Of a DNA stretch of 64,000 nt, positions 26,101 to 37,382 are shown piece after piece. The first letter of the stretch is position 1; each line of letters opens with the position of its first letter. Made by a program: the position numbers and the translations under genes. The notes beneath the pieces are model-generated. The model was not told the origin of the DNA, did no database searches, and saw only the letters and a program-made list of their open reading frames with translations. The stretch covers positions 30,246,128 through 30,310,127 of the forward strand of contig OZ037767.1 of the NCBI GenBank assembly GCA_964035545.1, written 5' to 3'. This stretch comes from Bugula neritina (taxonomy: Eukaryota; Bryozoa; Gymnolaemata; Cheilostomatida; Bugulidae).

Positions 26101-28322
26101 AATTTTCCCCTCAATAAACCTAAACAGATATTGAGTAATGACTAGCTACAGGAGTTACCTCCTCCTCCTCGTCTTCTGCTTCCTCTTCCTCTTCTTCCTC
26201 CTCGTCTGTTTCCTGTTTAGGTTTCGGCTCAGGTTTGTCGGGATTGTAAACTTCTATAGTATAGATTTCTCCGGTGAGCGGGTCAACTCTTTGCCCGATT
26301 CGCCGTCTCTCTAAATCTGAGTCAGGAATCTGAAATATGAGACGAAAAAGTCTATAATTGATAAAACATGGTGAAAAGTAATTGAATGATGTGAACAATA
26401 TTTTGTCTTCCAAACTTCACTATTAGATGGAATTATTGTGATTATACAAGCATAAGAATTGCAAACACGAAGTGCAATTTAAATGTTTGAAAAGCTTAAT
26501 TTGCATCATGCCAGATATTAGTGATTTAGATTTAACCTAAAAAAACAGACAAATGATTCCACCTTTATATGAACAATAAAATCAGGCTTTAGATTAAAAT
26601 TCTTTATGTGTTCTAATTGGTCTTTGATAGTCATATAGTCCTCATTTAGCGAAGGAAGTCCATCTAGTACATAGCCATGGTGGGCAACCTAGATAACAAA
26701 AGTAAAAACACAATAAAGTAGGAATTCAAAGATATTTTATATTTATCATAGTTGCCGAAGAATATATTGCACATGAGCAGGTTATTTTAGTTTTGCAATA
26801 AATCAAATACCAAACGACAACAAAGAAACATGTATATAGGAAAGTCAACACACTTCCGGAGAGTTGATTTTGTCTTCAATCATTTTGGCCACCATTTCCT
26901 CTGGCACAGCTTCCCCTCTGTGCAGCATTTCTCTGCACTTGTTTCCAATATCTGTGCCCATTTCCATGTTTTGCAATACTAGCTCAGTGGCTACAAAATT
27001 GCAGAAAATAAAATAATACATACAATTGTCACAATCACAATACAAGAAACAAGAATATCCAAAACATTGATACAGCTTGTTAAGTTAGATACTTTGGACT
27101 CGGTCAATGTTATAAAAGCAACTCATTGACTTCAATAAATCAAACATGCTTACGATTCACAAGCTCGCAATGCCAGTTTTGTGAAATCTTTCTGGCAATT
27201 GCTGTTTTCCCAGATCCAGGCTTTCCAAGCACCAGAAAACATGTTGGATTAGACAATAAAAACTTGAGCTCAGTCTGCAAATATATACACGGCAAATAGC
27301 AGTGAGGAACACAAAAAAACTAAAACAATTAAAAATGATAATTATGCAATAAAATTTAGTAATGACATTGACAATGCTCATGAGACAGAACATGACAGAA
27401 TTATACACTCACTATATCATCATCATAACAATCAGTCTTCTCTGATTGTTTTAGCAAAGTTTCTAGATCCATTGAATGACTGACAAGATCTTTACCCTGT
27501 CCAAACAGCAGGGGTTTATTTCCTGGTTCTGCGGTCTAAAATGAATTTAAAATAAAAGAGAAATATGAGCTGCTTTGATCCAATACACCTTAAGCTTTTA
27601 CACAACAGCTTTAGTACAAAAAGCTTAAAGAACTTCTTAACTTGAATTTAGCATTTAATTACAATTTGAAAGCTTACTTTAAAACAAAAAATTTCCACAT
27701 TGCTGTGTTTGGTATAAATGAAACTGCATAAAAATTATGTTATTCTTATTTTAGTACAAAAGAAAAATCTACTTGAAATAGTTTATTTTACAATTTCTTA
27801 TTAATAAATGTAAAATATTACAACAAAAAATCGTTTTCAAGTTGAAAATACTAGAAGCTGAACACTAATAACCAGCACTCAACACCACATATTATTTATT
27901 TCAATTTCAATTTGTCCAACAACTAACAATTTTTTTTAGTTGCTAATTATATTAACTATAAGTATAAGCTAGTCAATAATATTAATAGTAATAGTTAATA
28001 CTATGAAAAATATCATAAAAATATTAATAATAGTTTGATTGTGAATCAAGTATTTGGTGTCCTTTTAATTGCTAAAACTAAAAATAAAACTAAAATAAAA
28101 GTTATTTTCATATTTATAGTCAAGTTATACAGTTGGAGTTATACTAATACTTGTAGTGAAATTGAAAGAGTCACATTCACAATCACAATGATTCACTGTG
28201 ACAATCACAATGACAATTACAATCAACTTCAAAACTCCACAGGAAATCTGACAGTTGGTCTTTCATTCAACAATTATCTTTACATATAAACGCGTGTTTA
28301 GTTAAACAAAACTTACTTCCAT
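6782..28322 (-). CDS. AK9: Adenylate kinase 9 (nucleoside mono/diphosphate kinase with four P-loop modules), complete
   Basis: AK9 interconverts nucleoside mono-, di- and triphosphates; animal AK9 is associated with cilia. My model has 39 coding exons summing to 6165 nt (2054 residues, somewhat longer than human AK9, about 1900), every junction in phase. Start is a 6-nt coding exon ATGGAA (28317-28322); stop TGA at 6782-6784. The order is AK module 1 (GKPGSGKT, residues 60-67), a repeated WRRSRWLRYCPVAL-type segment, module 2 (GPPHSGTS, 420-427), a long acidic Glu-rich linker, a second such segment, module 3 (GAKGSGKS, 1100-1107), another acidic coil, module 4 (GPPKSGKT, 1564-1571), further CPV-type segments, and the basic C-terminus YVRKKYKKRLEKFEE. 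Module 2 lacks the Walker lysine. One intron is GC-AG. Several introns consist almost wholly of tandem repeats. Exons are listed in the four block entries. Confidence 0.96.
9278..9400. repeat. 15-bp minisatellite filling AK9 intron 33
   Basis: About eight copies of AGGTATATTACAGAC. The intron is 9270-9408 (139 bp) and is made almost wholly of this repeat. Confidence 0.92.
11107..12957. repeat. 1.85-kb ACTAGT/AGTAAT satellite filling AK9 intron 29
   Basis: Hundreds of 9-12-bp variants of AGTAATACACT, AGTAATATA and, toward the right, AGCTAGTTATAC. Higher-order units repeat (for example blocks around 11160-11290, 11440-11520 and 11640-11760 share the same order of variants). The array spans nearly the whole intron 11101-12960 and reaches the donor of exon 29. 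Confidence 0.95.
14039..14150. repeat. 28-bp repeat, about four copies, AK9 intron 25
   Basis: Units of GTTACAGGTGTGCATATTTG followed by ACACATA with variants. Looser TTACAGGTGTGTGCTAG copies continue to about 14350. Confidence 0.8.
14790..14910. repeat. About 20-bp repeat against the donor of AK9 exon 25
   Basis: Alternating GATGGTCACATGATCACTG-type units, palindromic around CACATG/CATGTG. The array runs up to the GTAAGT donor at 14905-14910. Confidence 0.8.
15630..16005. repeat. 32-bp minisatellite, about 11 copies, AK9 intron 23
   Basis: The unit is GTCAGAGTGTATCGTATGTA plus TCATATATATTA. The first copies lie within 20 bp of the acceptor of exon 24 (15623). Confidence 0.92.
17212..17370. 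repeat. 24-bp minisatellite, about six copies, AK9 intron 22
   Basis: The unit is CATGTGATATGTCATGTGAC plus ATAC or AGAC. Its length is a multiple of three and all six frames remain open, so apparent reading frames on both strands here are artefacts of the repeat. Confidence 0.92.
21362..21735. repeat. 33-bp minisatellite, 11 copies, AK9 intron 16, carrying GTAAGT sites
   Basis: The unit is CTGTCATCTACACATCACAC plus TTACCTCAACTAT. On the minus (gene) strand each copy contains GAGGTAAGTG or GGGGTAAGTG. ACTTAC occurs from 21379 to 21709 on +, a span of exactly ten 33-bp steps. The nearest copy is 34 bp past the real donor of exon 16. Confidence 0.92.
22940..22975 (-). other. AK9: AK9 36-nt exon 14 with GC donor
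   Basis: It encodes VKKSVQFVDEQ in phase 1-1. The downstream intron begins AAG|GCAAGT, the consensus of GC-AG introns; no GT donor is available at a compatible phase. Skipping the exon would keep the frame. Confidence 0.75.
24739..28322 (-). other. AK9: AK9 exons 1-10: modules 1 and 2
   Basis: Exons: 28317-28322, 27413-27535, 27154-27274, 26854-26990, 26563-26688, 26159-26329, 25667-25876, 25222-25362, 25031-25134, 24739-24906. Exon 3 holds Walker A GKPGSGKT. Exon 5 (HHGYVLDGLPSLNEDYMT) has the VLDGLP segment typical of adenylate kinases. Exon 6 ends in a Glu-rich run. Exon 9 (FRWRRSRWLRYCPVALQEG) and the first half of exon 10 (PRPYLLPPQPRPPAKF) match the AK9 inter-module domain. Exon 10 carries GPPHSGTST, where Thr replaces the Walker-A Lys. 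Confidence 0.93.
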
Positions 28323-28630
28323 TTGAACCTAAACTAAGTAAACTTCTACAGACATTTAAACATTTGTCCTCAGTTTATTGACCACCTATTCTGGAGGGTC
28401 TAAAATCGTGTCTAAATCTTGTACTAGTACGTTTCTTAGCAACAACGTATTCCGCATGCGCTAAAAATAATCTCATAGTTATTAAGAAAAGATTTAAAAA
28501 GTATTGAAACACTGATTGTTTTAAAAAAATTATTTTAAAAATTACAACAAATTAAAATTAAAAAAATTTAAACTGTTTTCTAAATTCTTAAATTCAAAGT
28601 CTTTTTGAGTGAGAGCGGCTATAAACAAAC
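28323..28630. promoter_or_regulatory. Bidirectional promoter region of AK9 and SWSAP1-like gene
   Basis: The two start codons point away from each other across 308 bp. I see no TATA box placed for either gene. The arrangement implies shared regulatory sequence; exact start sites are not visible. Confidence 0.55.
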
Positions 28631-31091
28631 ATGTCTGCTCCCATGCAATGTGTTTTTCCGTTGACCCACCAAGAATATTTCCTATTTGAGAATGAATTCA
28701 AGTTCATTGATCAGCATCTTTTACAGAATAATAAAGTTTTGTTTTCAGGAAAATTTCAAAAGTAAGTTGACTGTAAATTTACTTTGACACGTTTTAAAAT
28801 TATCTTATTTTTGATTGAATTTCAACTTCTAGTTCTACTTAAACTTAAAGTTATTGTTAATGTTAAAGTTTAAGTTAAACTTAAACTACACATTGACATT
28901 GAGAGTGAGACTGAGTTTTAACTTGAAGAACACTGGAACTCAAATTGACATCACCGTTGAATTTGATGTTAATTTAGGTTTAACAGTAACCCAACTTGAA
29001 GTTCAACTTGATAAACAATTTTTGGTTAATAATATTAATAGTTATACTTATAGTACAGGTACTAGTACTAAGTCTAATGCTAATACCAATAGTAATACTA
29101 TAGTAATAGTAAAAGTAATAGTAATACTAATACCAATAATTGGTAACCAAGTTGAAGTTTAACCTGAGCCTAGAACTATGATGTTTAAAAGACCATGTTG
29201 ATATTCATATATACTAAGTAGTAAATTACTTATAGTTTGCTATTATCATGTTTAAAACAAGGCAACTGTTGAAATTTTATGTAAACTTAACAGCTAGACA
29301 TATATCTTATAGTGAATTACTTATACTTATAGTTATAGCTTCCCTTAAGGCTTAGACACGAAAAATGATAAAAAAAACTTTGATGAATGTAGTTGAAGTA
29401 AATATAATTAAATTTAACTTTTCAAGTCACTGTTTTAAATTACCTGTGGTTTAGTTTAGTCACTTCACTGCTCCAACAAGCTGCAGTGAGTTATTCTGCT
29501 CAAGGGAAACATGTTGTATACATTCGACCAGAGCCTCTCTCGAGTCTTCCAACACCAGTGCATGGCATGTATCAGATGAATTACGCTACAGTACAAAATA
29601 TAAAATATTTGTAAGTTAGTAAGTGCGTATCTTTTGTTGGCCTATTTCAGTTTAGCAGTTTGAGTTATTGAGAATTTTGTCAATGTTGTATTACGTATAG
29701 TGGTATCACAATAAAGAAATGTTTGTTTTATAAAATTATAACTAAAATTCAACATCAGATTTTTATTTTCCAAAATAGCAATTCTCAGTAAAGAATACAG
29801 CTACTATTAATAACGTGGCATTGTGATGACATATAGGAATGCAGAAATTCTTATAGTGTTTTATGTTATACAGGTATATGTCCACATCTAAAGAGCTGAT
29901 AGCATACCTGTGTTCTATCAACAATGCCATGCTGATGGTACCCAAGGCTATTATTATAGAAGGTTTTGATGAGTATGTGAGTCAGCTACAGGTAATTATA
30001 CTAGCAGGGGAGATAACTCATTTTATATACTGCGTATCTGTAATATATTCAACATGTAGTTTTGTAGCATCTATAATGTGTTGGCATATTTATCTATATA
30101 GCTTATTCATGAAAGCCTAAACTTTATCTTTGAATAAAATTTTGACTTATATAGGATTTTAAATGGGCAAGTGCTGTGTTTGCATATTCAGTTATGATTA
30201 TCACTAAGGTATGTAGTCATATTGCTGTAAACTAATTGTTTCTATACTTTACAGTCATAATATTACCCATGTCCAATTCTTTGTTCAATAAACCCAATTT
30301 TCGCAGCTTTTTGGCCCAAACATCAAAAGTATTTATTGTATTTTTTTGTTTTAGTTTGGGTCAGAAATTTCTATAGCCAAGATGTGTTCTCTTTTACTCA
30401 ACACTTTGAATTATTTGCATCAGAGGTAAGTAATGGCGTAAGCAACCCAAGACATGACCAGACGTAACATAAGCAGACGTAACATAAGCAGACCAAGACA
30501 TAAGATTACTCATCCAACTGGTTTGTAGGTTAGAAGAAACAGTTCCTGTCCTATTGTCAGTAGTTGATACTCTCTCTCCACATCTCTATGTCTACAGCCG
30601 TTACTGCCAAGTCTTCTCTCTGCAACAGTCTCATAGTACAGGTAGTTATAAACTAAATATACTATTGTGATATAGTTGTAATGTTGTAACATATAAACTA
30701 CTTTCCCAGCCCTGACTTCTAGTAGTGTGAATATCTAATACAATTTGATTTTATTGCTTTCCTATGCTTAACCCTAGTTTTAAAATAGTATCAAGTTTTG
30801 CCAACAGTGTAAATTATGACATTTGAATTGCATAAAAGCCTAATAATTATGTAATTGCATACAAAATGAACAAAATTAGATTTGTAATTTTGTTTACAAT
30901 TAGACTACTATATAAAATATCATGTTATCTATTGTTTTTTAGAAAATGGTTCTGAAACTCATTTTATTCTCTATGAATTATCAAATGAAGAGCCAACATC
31001 TTCAACTTGTCAGCTTTCTCTCACTCAAAGTCATGACAATATCAAATTGACCAAACTAGAACTGGTGAATCGATCTACACCAATTTTATAG
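28631..31091 (+). CDS. SWSAP1: SWSAP1-like RecA-family protein (SWIM7-associated), complete
   Basis: SWSAP1 is a RAD51-paralogue-like ATPase that pairs with SWS1/ZSWIM7 and stabilises RAD51 in homologous recombination, notably in meiosis. Exons: 28631-28761, 29455-29610, 29874-29991, 30155-30208, 30355-30425, 30529-30641, 30943-31091; 792 nt, 263 residues, all in phase. Recognisable parts are LLQQAAVSYSAQGKHVVYI with RPEPLSSLP (the stretch after Walker A), SKELIAYLCSINNA, the Walker-B segment PKAIIIEGFDEY (residues 119-130), and MCSLLLNTLNYLHQRLE. The expected Walker A (around residues 38-47, FSGKFQNLVT) is degenerate, with no GxxxxGKT. An alternative acceptor 6 bp into exon 2 would break the phase. 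Assignment is by motif order, not by search. Confidence 0.8.
28835..29155. repeat. Degenerate simple sequence in SWSAP1 intron 1
   Basis: TTAAACTTAAAGTT-like and then AATAGTAATACTA-like hexamer runs. A 102-codon open frame here is explained by the repeat. Confidence 0.65.
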
Positions 31092-31201
31092 ATCTTACTG
31101 CTTTTCATTTTTAATTTAATTTATTTTTTATCATTGCTTTTCACTTTGTGACCTAATGCTTTTACTAAAAATTACTGCAAACTATATGTTATGTAAATAA
31201 A
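31092..31201 (+). terminator. SWSAP1: SWSAP1 3' UTR with AATAAA
   Basis: AATAAA at 31196-31201, about 105 bp past the stop codon. Confidence 0.6.
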
Positions 31202-34200
31202 TATATGCTATTATCATATCGTGCACCACCAGGTTAATTCTGAATATTATATATTCTATAGTAATTGGGAGGGTAACTCTTCATGTCTCACAAGAGACCA
31301 TTGGAATTGCATTATAATTATTTGGATCTAGATACTTGTAAATTTTGATAAGATTATTGATTTTTAAAAGTAATAGCTATGAGTGGGTCGTAGTGTAGGC
31401 AGCAAAGCTATTGAACAGTAGAATAGTAATTTGGAGCTCACAAACTTGCTCGAACTTCGATGTACTTTCTGGACCAAATCCCCTAGGGTAATCTAAATAG
31501 CGCTTTGTGAGAGGACAACTATTAGCAATACTGAATTTTAAATCGGTGAATCCATTTAATATTTTTATCTATGACTAGACTGAGCACTAGAGAAATAGTC
31601 GGTTTGTAATATCCCCCTCCCCGAAATAAATTTGTGCAAGTTTTTGTTTTCTGAACTGTGACTCAAAAAAGTGAAAACATGGTGCTTCTGTTAATAAAAG
31701 TAAATAAATTAAAGTTATGTAAATATTAAATTAAAGTTATGTTTATAAGTTATAGTTAAAGCCTTGCAGAGCTAAATAATTAGCGTTTCAAAGCTAAAAT
31801 AAACTTCAAATTGAATGAACTGCTGTTCTGAAGTACGCTCCAGGGCATCACATTTAATGATTTATACATTAACATTTAACATTTGTATTTTTATTTTATC
31901 AGTTACAACCAGTATCACTATCAGTATCGTATGGGTATCACTATCACTATGATAGTGACTATGAGTATGACTATCATTTAGTTTTACAATCACTATCAGT
32001 CAGTTACTTAGTATCAGTATGAATATCACCATCATTCATGCTGATTCTATCACTACTATCACTATCAGTATCACAATGACTAATGCCAGTAAATAATGGC
32101 TAACGAGTATCAGTATGAGTATGACATTGACTGGTGAATGGCATGGACAATGCTGAAAGTGAATGCAGATGCTCAAGCCCAAGGACATTTTCATATTGAT
32201 TGAACCACTGAACTCAAAATATCTTCTCCAGTTCAATGGATTGGGCTTAGCAAATGTAATGCTAATATTATTAATAGTAATACTAATACTAATAGTATCA
32301 CCTGTACTAATAGTAATAGTAATACTAAGTCTAATACTAACAATAGTTATAGTAATTGTTATACTATAACTAATAGTAATAGTAATAGAAAATAATTATG
32401 CTTTAACAATAACTTATATAACTGTTTTACTTACTTTTACTTTTAGTTTTAGTCTTATAGTTATAGTAATACTAGTAGTAGTAAACATTCACATAGTTAT
32501 AGTAATATAATTACTGATACTGGTGGGAATAACTATACTTGTGTTTATGCTTATAGTTGTACTAATAATTTATAACTATAAGTTATAAATCACAGAGTTG
32601 AATGAAAATAATCAATGGGCAATCACAATGACAACACAAATATGAAATAATACTATCAATATGTGACCTGGCACCACAAAACAAGGGATGTAGACAAAAT
32701 GTTGAAAATCTAGTTATTACTATGGAGTGATAGAGCAGACTTTCTCGAACATTTTGCACTTTATTTGAAGTCTCTAGCATAAATAGAACTCGAGATATCA
32801 GTATTTAAAAACTTTAACGTTTTTAGAATTTCTAAATTACTGTTTCGAGAAAATCGCGTTTAAAGTTGGCAACTCTAGAATAAGTTGAGAATTATTTGTT
32901 TACAATTTACAAGCCTTAGCAACGGGTCTTTGTATAGAAGAAATAGTGACAAATTTGGTATCAAAATAATTGTGAAAGCTTGGGCTTTCTGTTAAATTAA
33001 ATTTCATGCTGCCTCAACATAAAATTAGGTCAAATATGGCTGCCAAACTTTTTGTCTAATTTATTTGTCAATTCGCTTTTTACTTTGTTTAATGGTTGAA
33101 AGGTTTAACAATTCCAGCAAAGAAGAGGATGTTTCAGCAAGTTTGTGTGTTGAGATATTTAAATTAGGCATCCAAGTCAGCAGGAAGTAATATAAAACAA
33201 AATGGCTGCTGCTTCCTCTTATACATTGAATATCTCCCTTTCCTCTAATATATTGTGTAATATATCAAACTGCAGCTATTGAGCTGTGCTGTTTCATAAT
33301 TATTGCTTAATGAATGGAACACTTATAAGAAAATTATTTGACTATTATGAGATCATGCAAGGTTCATTTATAAATATCTTTATAATCTCTAACAGCAACT
33401 AAATTTAGCAATTGATTTGGCTGAGATGTTCATGTTGAAAATATAAACATAAAATCAGCTATTTGAACTTTTGAGTTTTATTAAGCAATAATATTCACAT
33501 TTAAAACATCAAATACATTATTTTAAAAAACCAATTAGATGCAGTAAAAAATCCAGCCTGGATACAACCATTATGCTTGAATTAACTCTTATCAAGAAAA
33601 GAAAATTAGGTAGCTTCTACGGTTGTTGCAAAGAAGGCACTTATCATCTTTCTACTTCCTAGGTCTTCATAACATGAGTTTACGGAGTATGGACACATAA
33701 CATCATGTATGTGGCAAAACCTTCATCACTATCATCAGCTGATTTTCTAGCAATTATAGATGCTGCTACTTGACATCCATCCTGCCAATCTACCCACTTA
33801 TTGTCTATTCCAGAGCTGAAAGTACAATGTTGACTTTTTTTAAATAACAAAAGGAAACGGTAGCTTGATTAGAAAATATACCCAGTTATATTATAAAAAT
33901 TTAGTTGGCTAAACACTTTTGTGGTACTATTATGGCAGCAGCTAATTGTGATCCTGCATTTCATCAACGTTTAAATTTATTGAATTAAACAGAACAATTT
34001 AAATTAAAAAAATTCTTGATAATTTTAAAGCACATCATTAAAAGACTGCAAACCTTTTTATGAATGAAATAAGCAGAAGCCATAACCTTGCAAGCCAAAA
34101 TCCGGAGTGTCTACATTAGAAGTATTAGATTGAAAGGTAGTAGAGTTGTGTAGGTATAAGTCTTCACTCTAATGCCCTCACAAGCCCACTTTCTAAAATG

Positions 34201-36139
34201 TACAGAATATCGGATTATTCTATATTAACATAGTATCATCAGTAAAATTACACATTATGCACTTGAATATCTAGCATATCTGCAATTGGCAATTTTGAAG
34301 CAATGTCTTTAGATAACTATTAACCACTCAGGCATTTAATAGAGTAAAAAAGCTAGCTAAGTGCAACTGAATCTATTAAAAACATTTACTATAAAATCAA
34401 TTTGAATTCAATAAATTACTTTAAAATATGAATAAATATTTGCTCATCTTATAATAAAATTAAAAAGTTTAGACTATTTATGCATTCAGTTAGTGCTACT
34501 ACTCACTAAATAAGACTAAAAGTAACTCACTGGAAAACCAAGTCAGTCAACTATAGAATCATCATGAACTCGCATTAATATTTCATCATTATACTCGTTT
34601 ACATTTAGTTACATTTATCATTTCAATTTGGTTATAGGTGATGCTTTTATCAATATGAATATGATTATCAATTGAGTTTTGACAGTAACACTACCTGTAA
34701 GCCTGCCTAATGTGATAAAGATTTTATCATTATATTTTAAATCAAACTTTGAGCTAATTTAAAAATCACAAAAGGAACCGGCAGTTTGACTAGTATTAGT
34801 AGGCCTAATATTAATACTGATAGTAATAGTAATCAGTAACTGTATTGACAAAATCTAAAACAGAGGCTAAAAGTTACTAAGAGTAAGAGTAAGTCTAATG
34901 TAAATTGAAATATTAACTATAGAATAAATCAATAAATATAATACTATCAGTATGAGTATCAAGTTTTAAGAGCAAAGGCGAAACTCAGAGTCAGACTCAA
35001 ATACTAATACAGTAATACTAATAGTAATAGTGAATTTATAATTATTAATTACTTATAGTTATACTATAAGTTATAGTAATACTAATAGTAATACTAATAG
35101 TTATACTATTAGTATTAGTATTAGTATTACTATTAGTATTATTATTAAAAATTTAATGAGCTACATTTGGTTTTACTACCAAATACCAGTATCAGTAAAA
35201 CACGAATAATATTCATTATGATTATCATTATAAGTAACCGTACCTCAAACTGTGAGTCATAGTGAGAGTCATTTAAATAGTTACTAGTACTACTAGTACA
35301 GTAGTAGTAGTAGTAATATAGAATAGAATAGACTAACTCCAAGACATACTCCTAGTGATAGTATAAATATTATTATTAATAAATTGATAACTACAAATAA
35401 TCCTGGCAGCAATTCTAAGTTAGTAGCGTAAATGATTGTTTTGAGTATAATTACCTGTATTGTTGTGGTTTTCAAGCTTGAACGCTAAAGATAAAGATTA
35501 AGTTTAGCATTTATCACTAAAGGGCAAAACAGCTCAGTAACTTAAAAGCTAACTTTGGATGGAACGCGATGAAAAACTAAAACTAGCCTTCGATTTTAAA
35601 TATGATGCTTCTGACAATACGAAGAAAGAGGTGTAAGCTAAATTTATTTGATAAAAAATAAATTTGGAAGATCTCACGCTATGAAAATGACTAAAATTGT
35701 CTTCTTTCTTTAATTGATAACTTCGCAATTTTTTCATCATTTAAAAAATTGAAAGCCTTAGTTACCAACTTTAAATGCAATTTTAGAGCTGAAGGAATCA
35801 TCAAATGCTTACGAAAGTATGATTTTTGAAATCCTTGAATTTATTTGTATTAGAAAAGTCCAAAACCTAAAAATTGAAAACTAATTTCAAATTTAAGTAT
35901 TTCCAAATTAAACCTTCATTTACTACACTTTATAAACACCGCCACATCCCCGGTTTTGTCGCGACTGGTCACATATGTTCACTCTGTAAGTCTAATCAAT
36001 AACCTAAAAAGTTAGTCTAGTGTCATGAGATCCCTTTCTTACACGTTGGTGTTCACTCTCACTAAATATTGCCCTAACTTAAAAATGTCTATAATCAAAA
36101 TGATCTTTACAGATTCAGTGAGCAGTCAACATCAGTTGC
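31202..36139. other. Gene-poor simple-sequence-rich DNA
   Basis: No exon chain can be supported on either strand. Blocks of degenerate trinucleotide/hexanucleotide repeats occur at about 31910-32130 (ATCACTATC), 32260-32560 (AATACTAATAGT) and 34790-35350 (AGTAATACTAAT, AGTATT). The last few hundred bases should hold the promoter of the following gene; a possible 5' UTR acceptor (CTTTACAG) is at about 36112. Confidence 0.5.
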
Positions 36140-36650
36140 ATGGCGGATGATTCAAGTCTCCAATTATTGCCTGTTCACAGATTTACTCATCAGATCAAGA
36201 ATCAGTCAGTAGCCTTTCAAGTTATTCAACTTGAAAAAAGTTTTTTTCTTTGGGTAAGTTTTATCATCATAAACATGTAAATCTTTTGTTTCTCTTTTGA
36301 GTATTTAAACATTTTATTCTATTGAACTTGCATAAATATGTGTTTAAGCTAATTAAATAAATATAGTCAATTTGTGTATTTGACTTTTTTAGGTAGGGAC
36401 AGGTGAAGCTGCGGAGTTATCCCATCTCTGTTTGGCTGTACAAAACAGCTATCAGAAAACCCCTATTGCCAGCACATTATTTAGTAACAGCGCTAATAGC
36501 TACAGCAACGCTCTCTCCCAGAGACTAGCTAAGAAAACTGGCAAACAAGTGTTTCTTAGTTACAATATACTGGCTGATGATCCTGACCTCCACCAAGATA
36601 TTCAGCTGAAGATATTTGAGGAGCTTGCTGTTGCTCCCGAGTCTTTCTAG
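36140..36650 (+). CDS. PSMG4: Proteasome assembly chaperone 4
   Basis: PSMG4 (PAC4) pairs with PSMG3 and helps assemble the 20S proteasome alpha ring. There are two exons, 36140-36253 and 36393-36650, with a GTAAGT donor, a TTTTTTAG acceptor and phase 0; 123 residues, the usual length of the family. Exon 1 includes VAFQVIQLEKSFFLW, the typical PSMG4 core strand; exon 2 includes LSQRLAKKTGKQVFLSYN, the most conserved stretch. The stop TAG (36648-36650) is only 9 nt before the next start codon, so PSMG4 and SMIM8 probably share a promoter and transcript. The stop codon also sits in an acceptor-like context (CCCGAGTCTTTCTAG). Confidence 0.94.
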
Positions 36651-36659
36651 AATATTAAA

Positions 36660-36977
36660 ATGTCAGCTGATAAAGGCTTAGAATCTAAAACTTCTGCCGA
36701 GACTAACAGATACGCTAACCCCCATGGACGAACATCTTGGGCACGTGCTGGAGCGACTTCTGCATTCAAAGCTATTAATCCGGAGCTCTTCATTAAGCCT
36801 AACAAGTTCACTACGGTTGTAGGTTTATTAGCTTTGTCTGGCTGTGTTGCTTTCATGGGTTATATGCACGCAATGGATGAAAACCAGAAGGATTTCCGAG
36901 AAGGCACTGCATACAAAGCCGTAGATGAAGATGGAAACTATAGCAAGGTGGTAAGCAGGAAGTCAAGGTGGGATTGA
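36660..36977 (+). CDS. SMIM8: Small integral membrane protein 8
   Basis: 105 residues on one uninterrupted exon. The central segment AFKAINPELFIKPNKFTTVV followed by GLLALSGCVAFMGYMHAM is the SMIM8 signature, with one hydrophobic segment at about residues 55-71; the C-terminus RKSRWD matches the usual RK-x-S-x-WD ending. The function of SMIM8 is not established. The start is 9 nt downstream of the PSMG4 stop, with no room for a promoter between. Expression requires either a dicistronic mRNA or an alternative splice into the acceptor-like sequence that ends with the PSMG4 stop codon. Confidence 0.94.
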   Translation: MSADKGLESKTSAETNRYANPHGRTSWARAGATSAFKAINPELFIKPNKFTTVVGLLALSGCVAFMGYMHAMDENQKDFREGTAYKAVDEDGNYSKVVSRKSRWD

Positions 36978-37382
36978 GATGTGACGGTTGAAACGTATTC
37001 ACCAGATTAATCCTGCTCATTTGCAGTGATAGTTTACCTTTAGAGTGTGTTTTGGTTTTGGCTGATGAAGGATTTTTTGATCACAAAAATCGATGTAGAA
37101 TTGTCAGCAAATGACAGCTGCTGTTTATATGAAGAACTGATTCTAGTGTTTGTAAACAGACAAGACAATGCTGGTGTATTAGTAACATTCTATGATATAA
37201 TAATACTATTTGAATTAAGAATTTCCATTCCATTATAAACACAATATAATATATATAAACTATGAAAGGAGTATTTGTTATACAAGGTACATGTACATAA
37301 AAAGCATTTTCATAACCCTATTGTTATGTAACATAATAATATGGACGATAATCTATTCACGATAAAATACATTTGAATTCAG
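36978..37382. other. Convergent 3' UTR region
   Basis: Holds the 3' UTR of SMIM8 (+) and of the peroxidase gene (-), whose stop codons are 405 bp apart. I found no canonical AATAAA clearly assignable to either gene. Confidence 0.5.

Noticed and set aside
28854-29162. 102-codon + frame
   Set aside because: Simple-sequence run in the first intron of the SWSAP1-like gene; residue content reflects the repeat.
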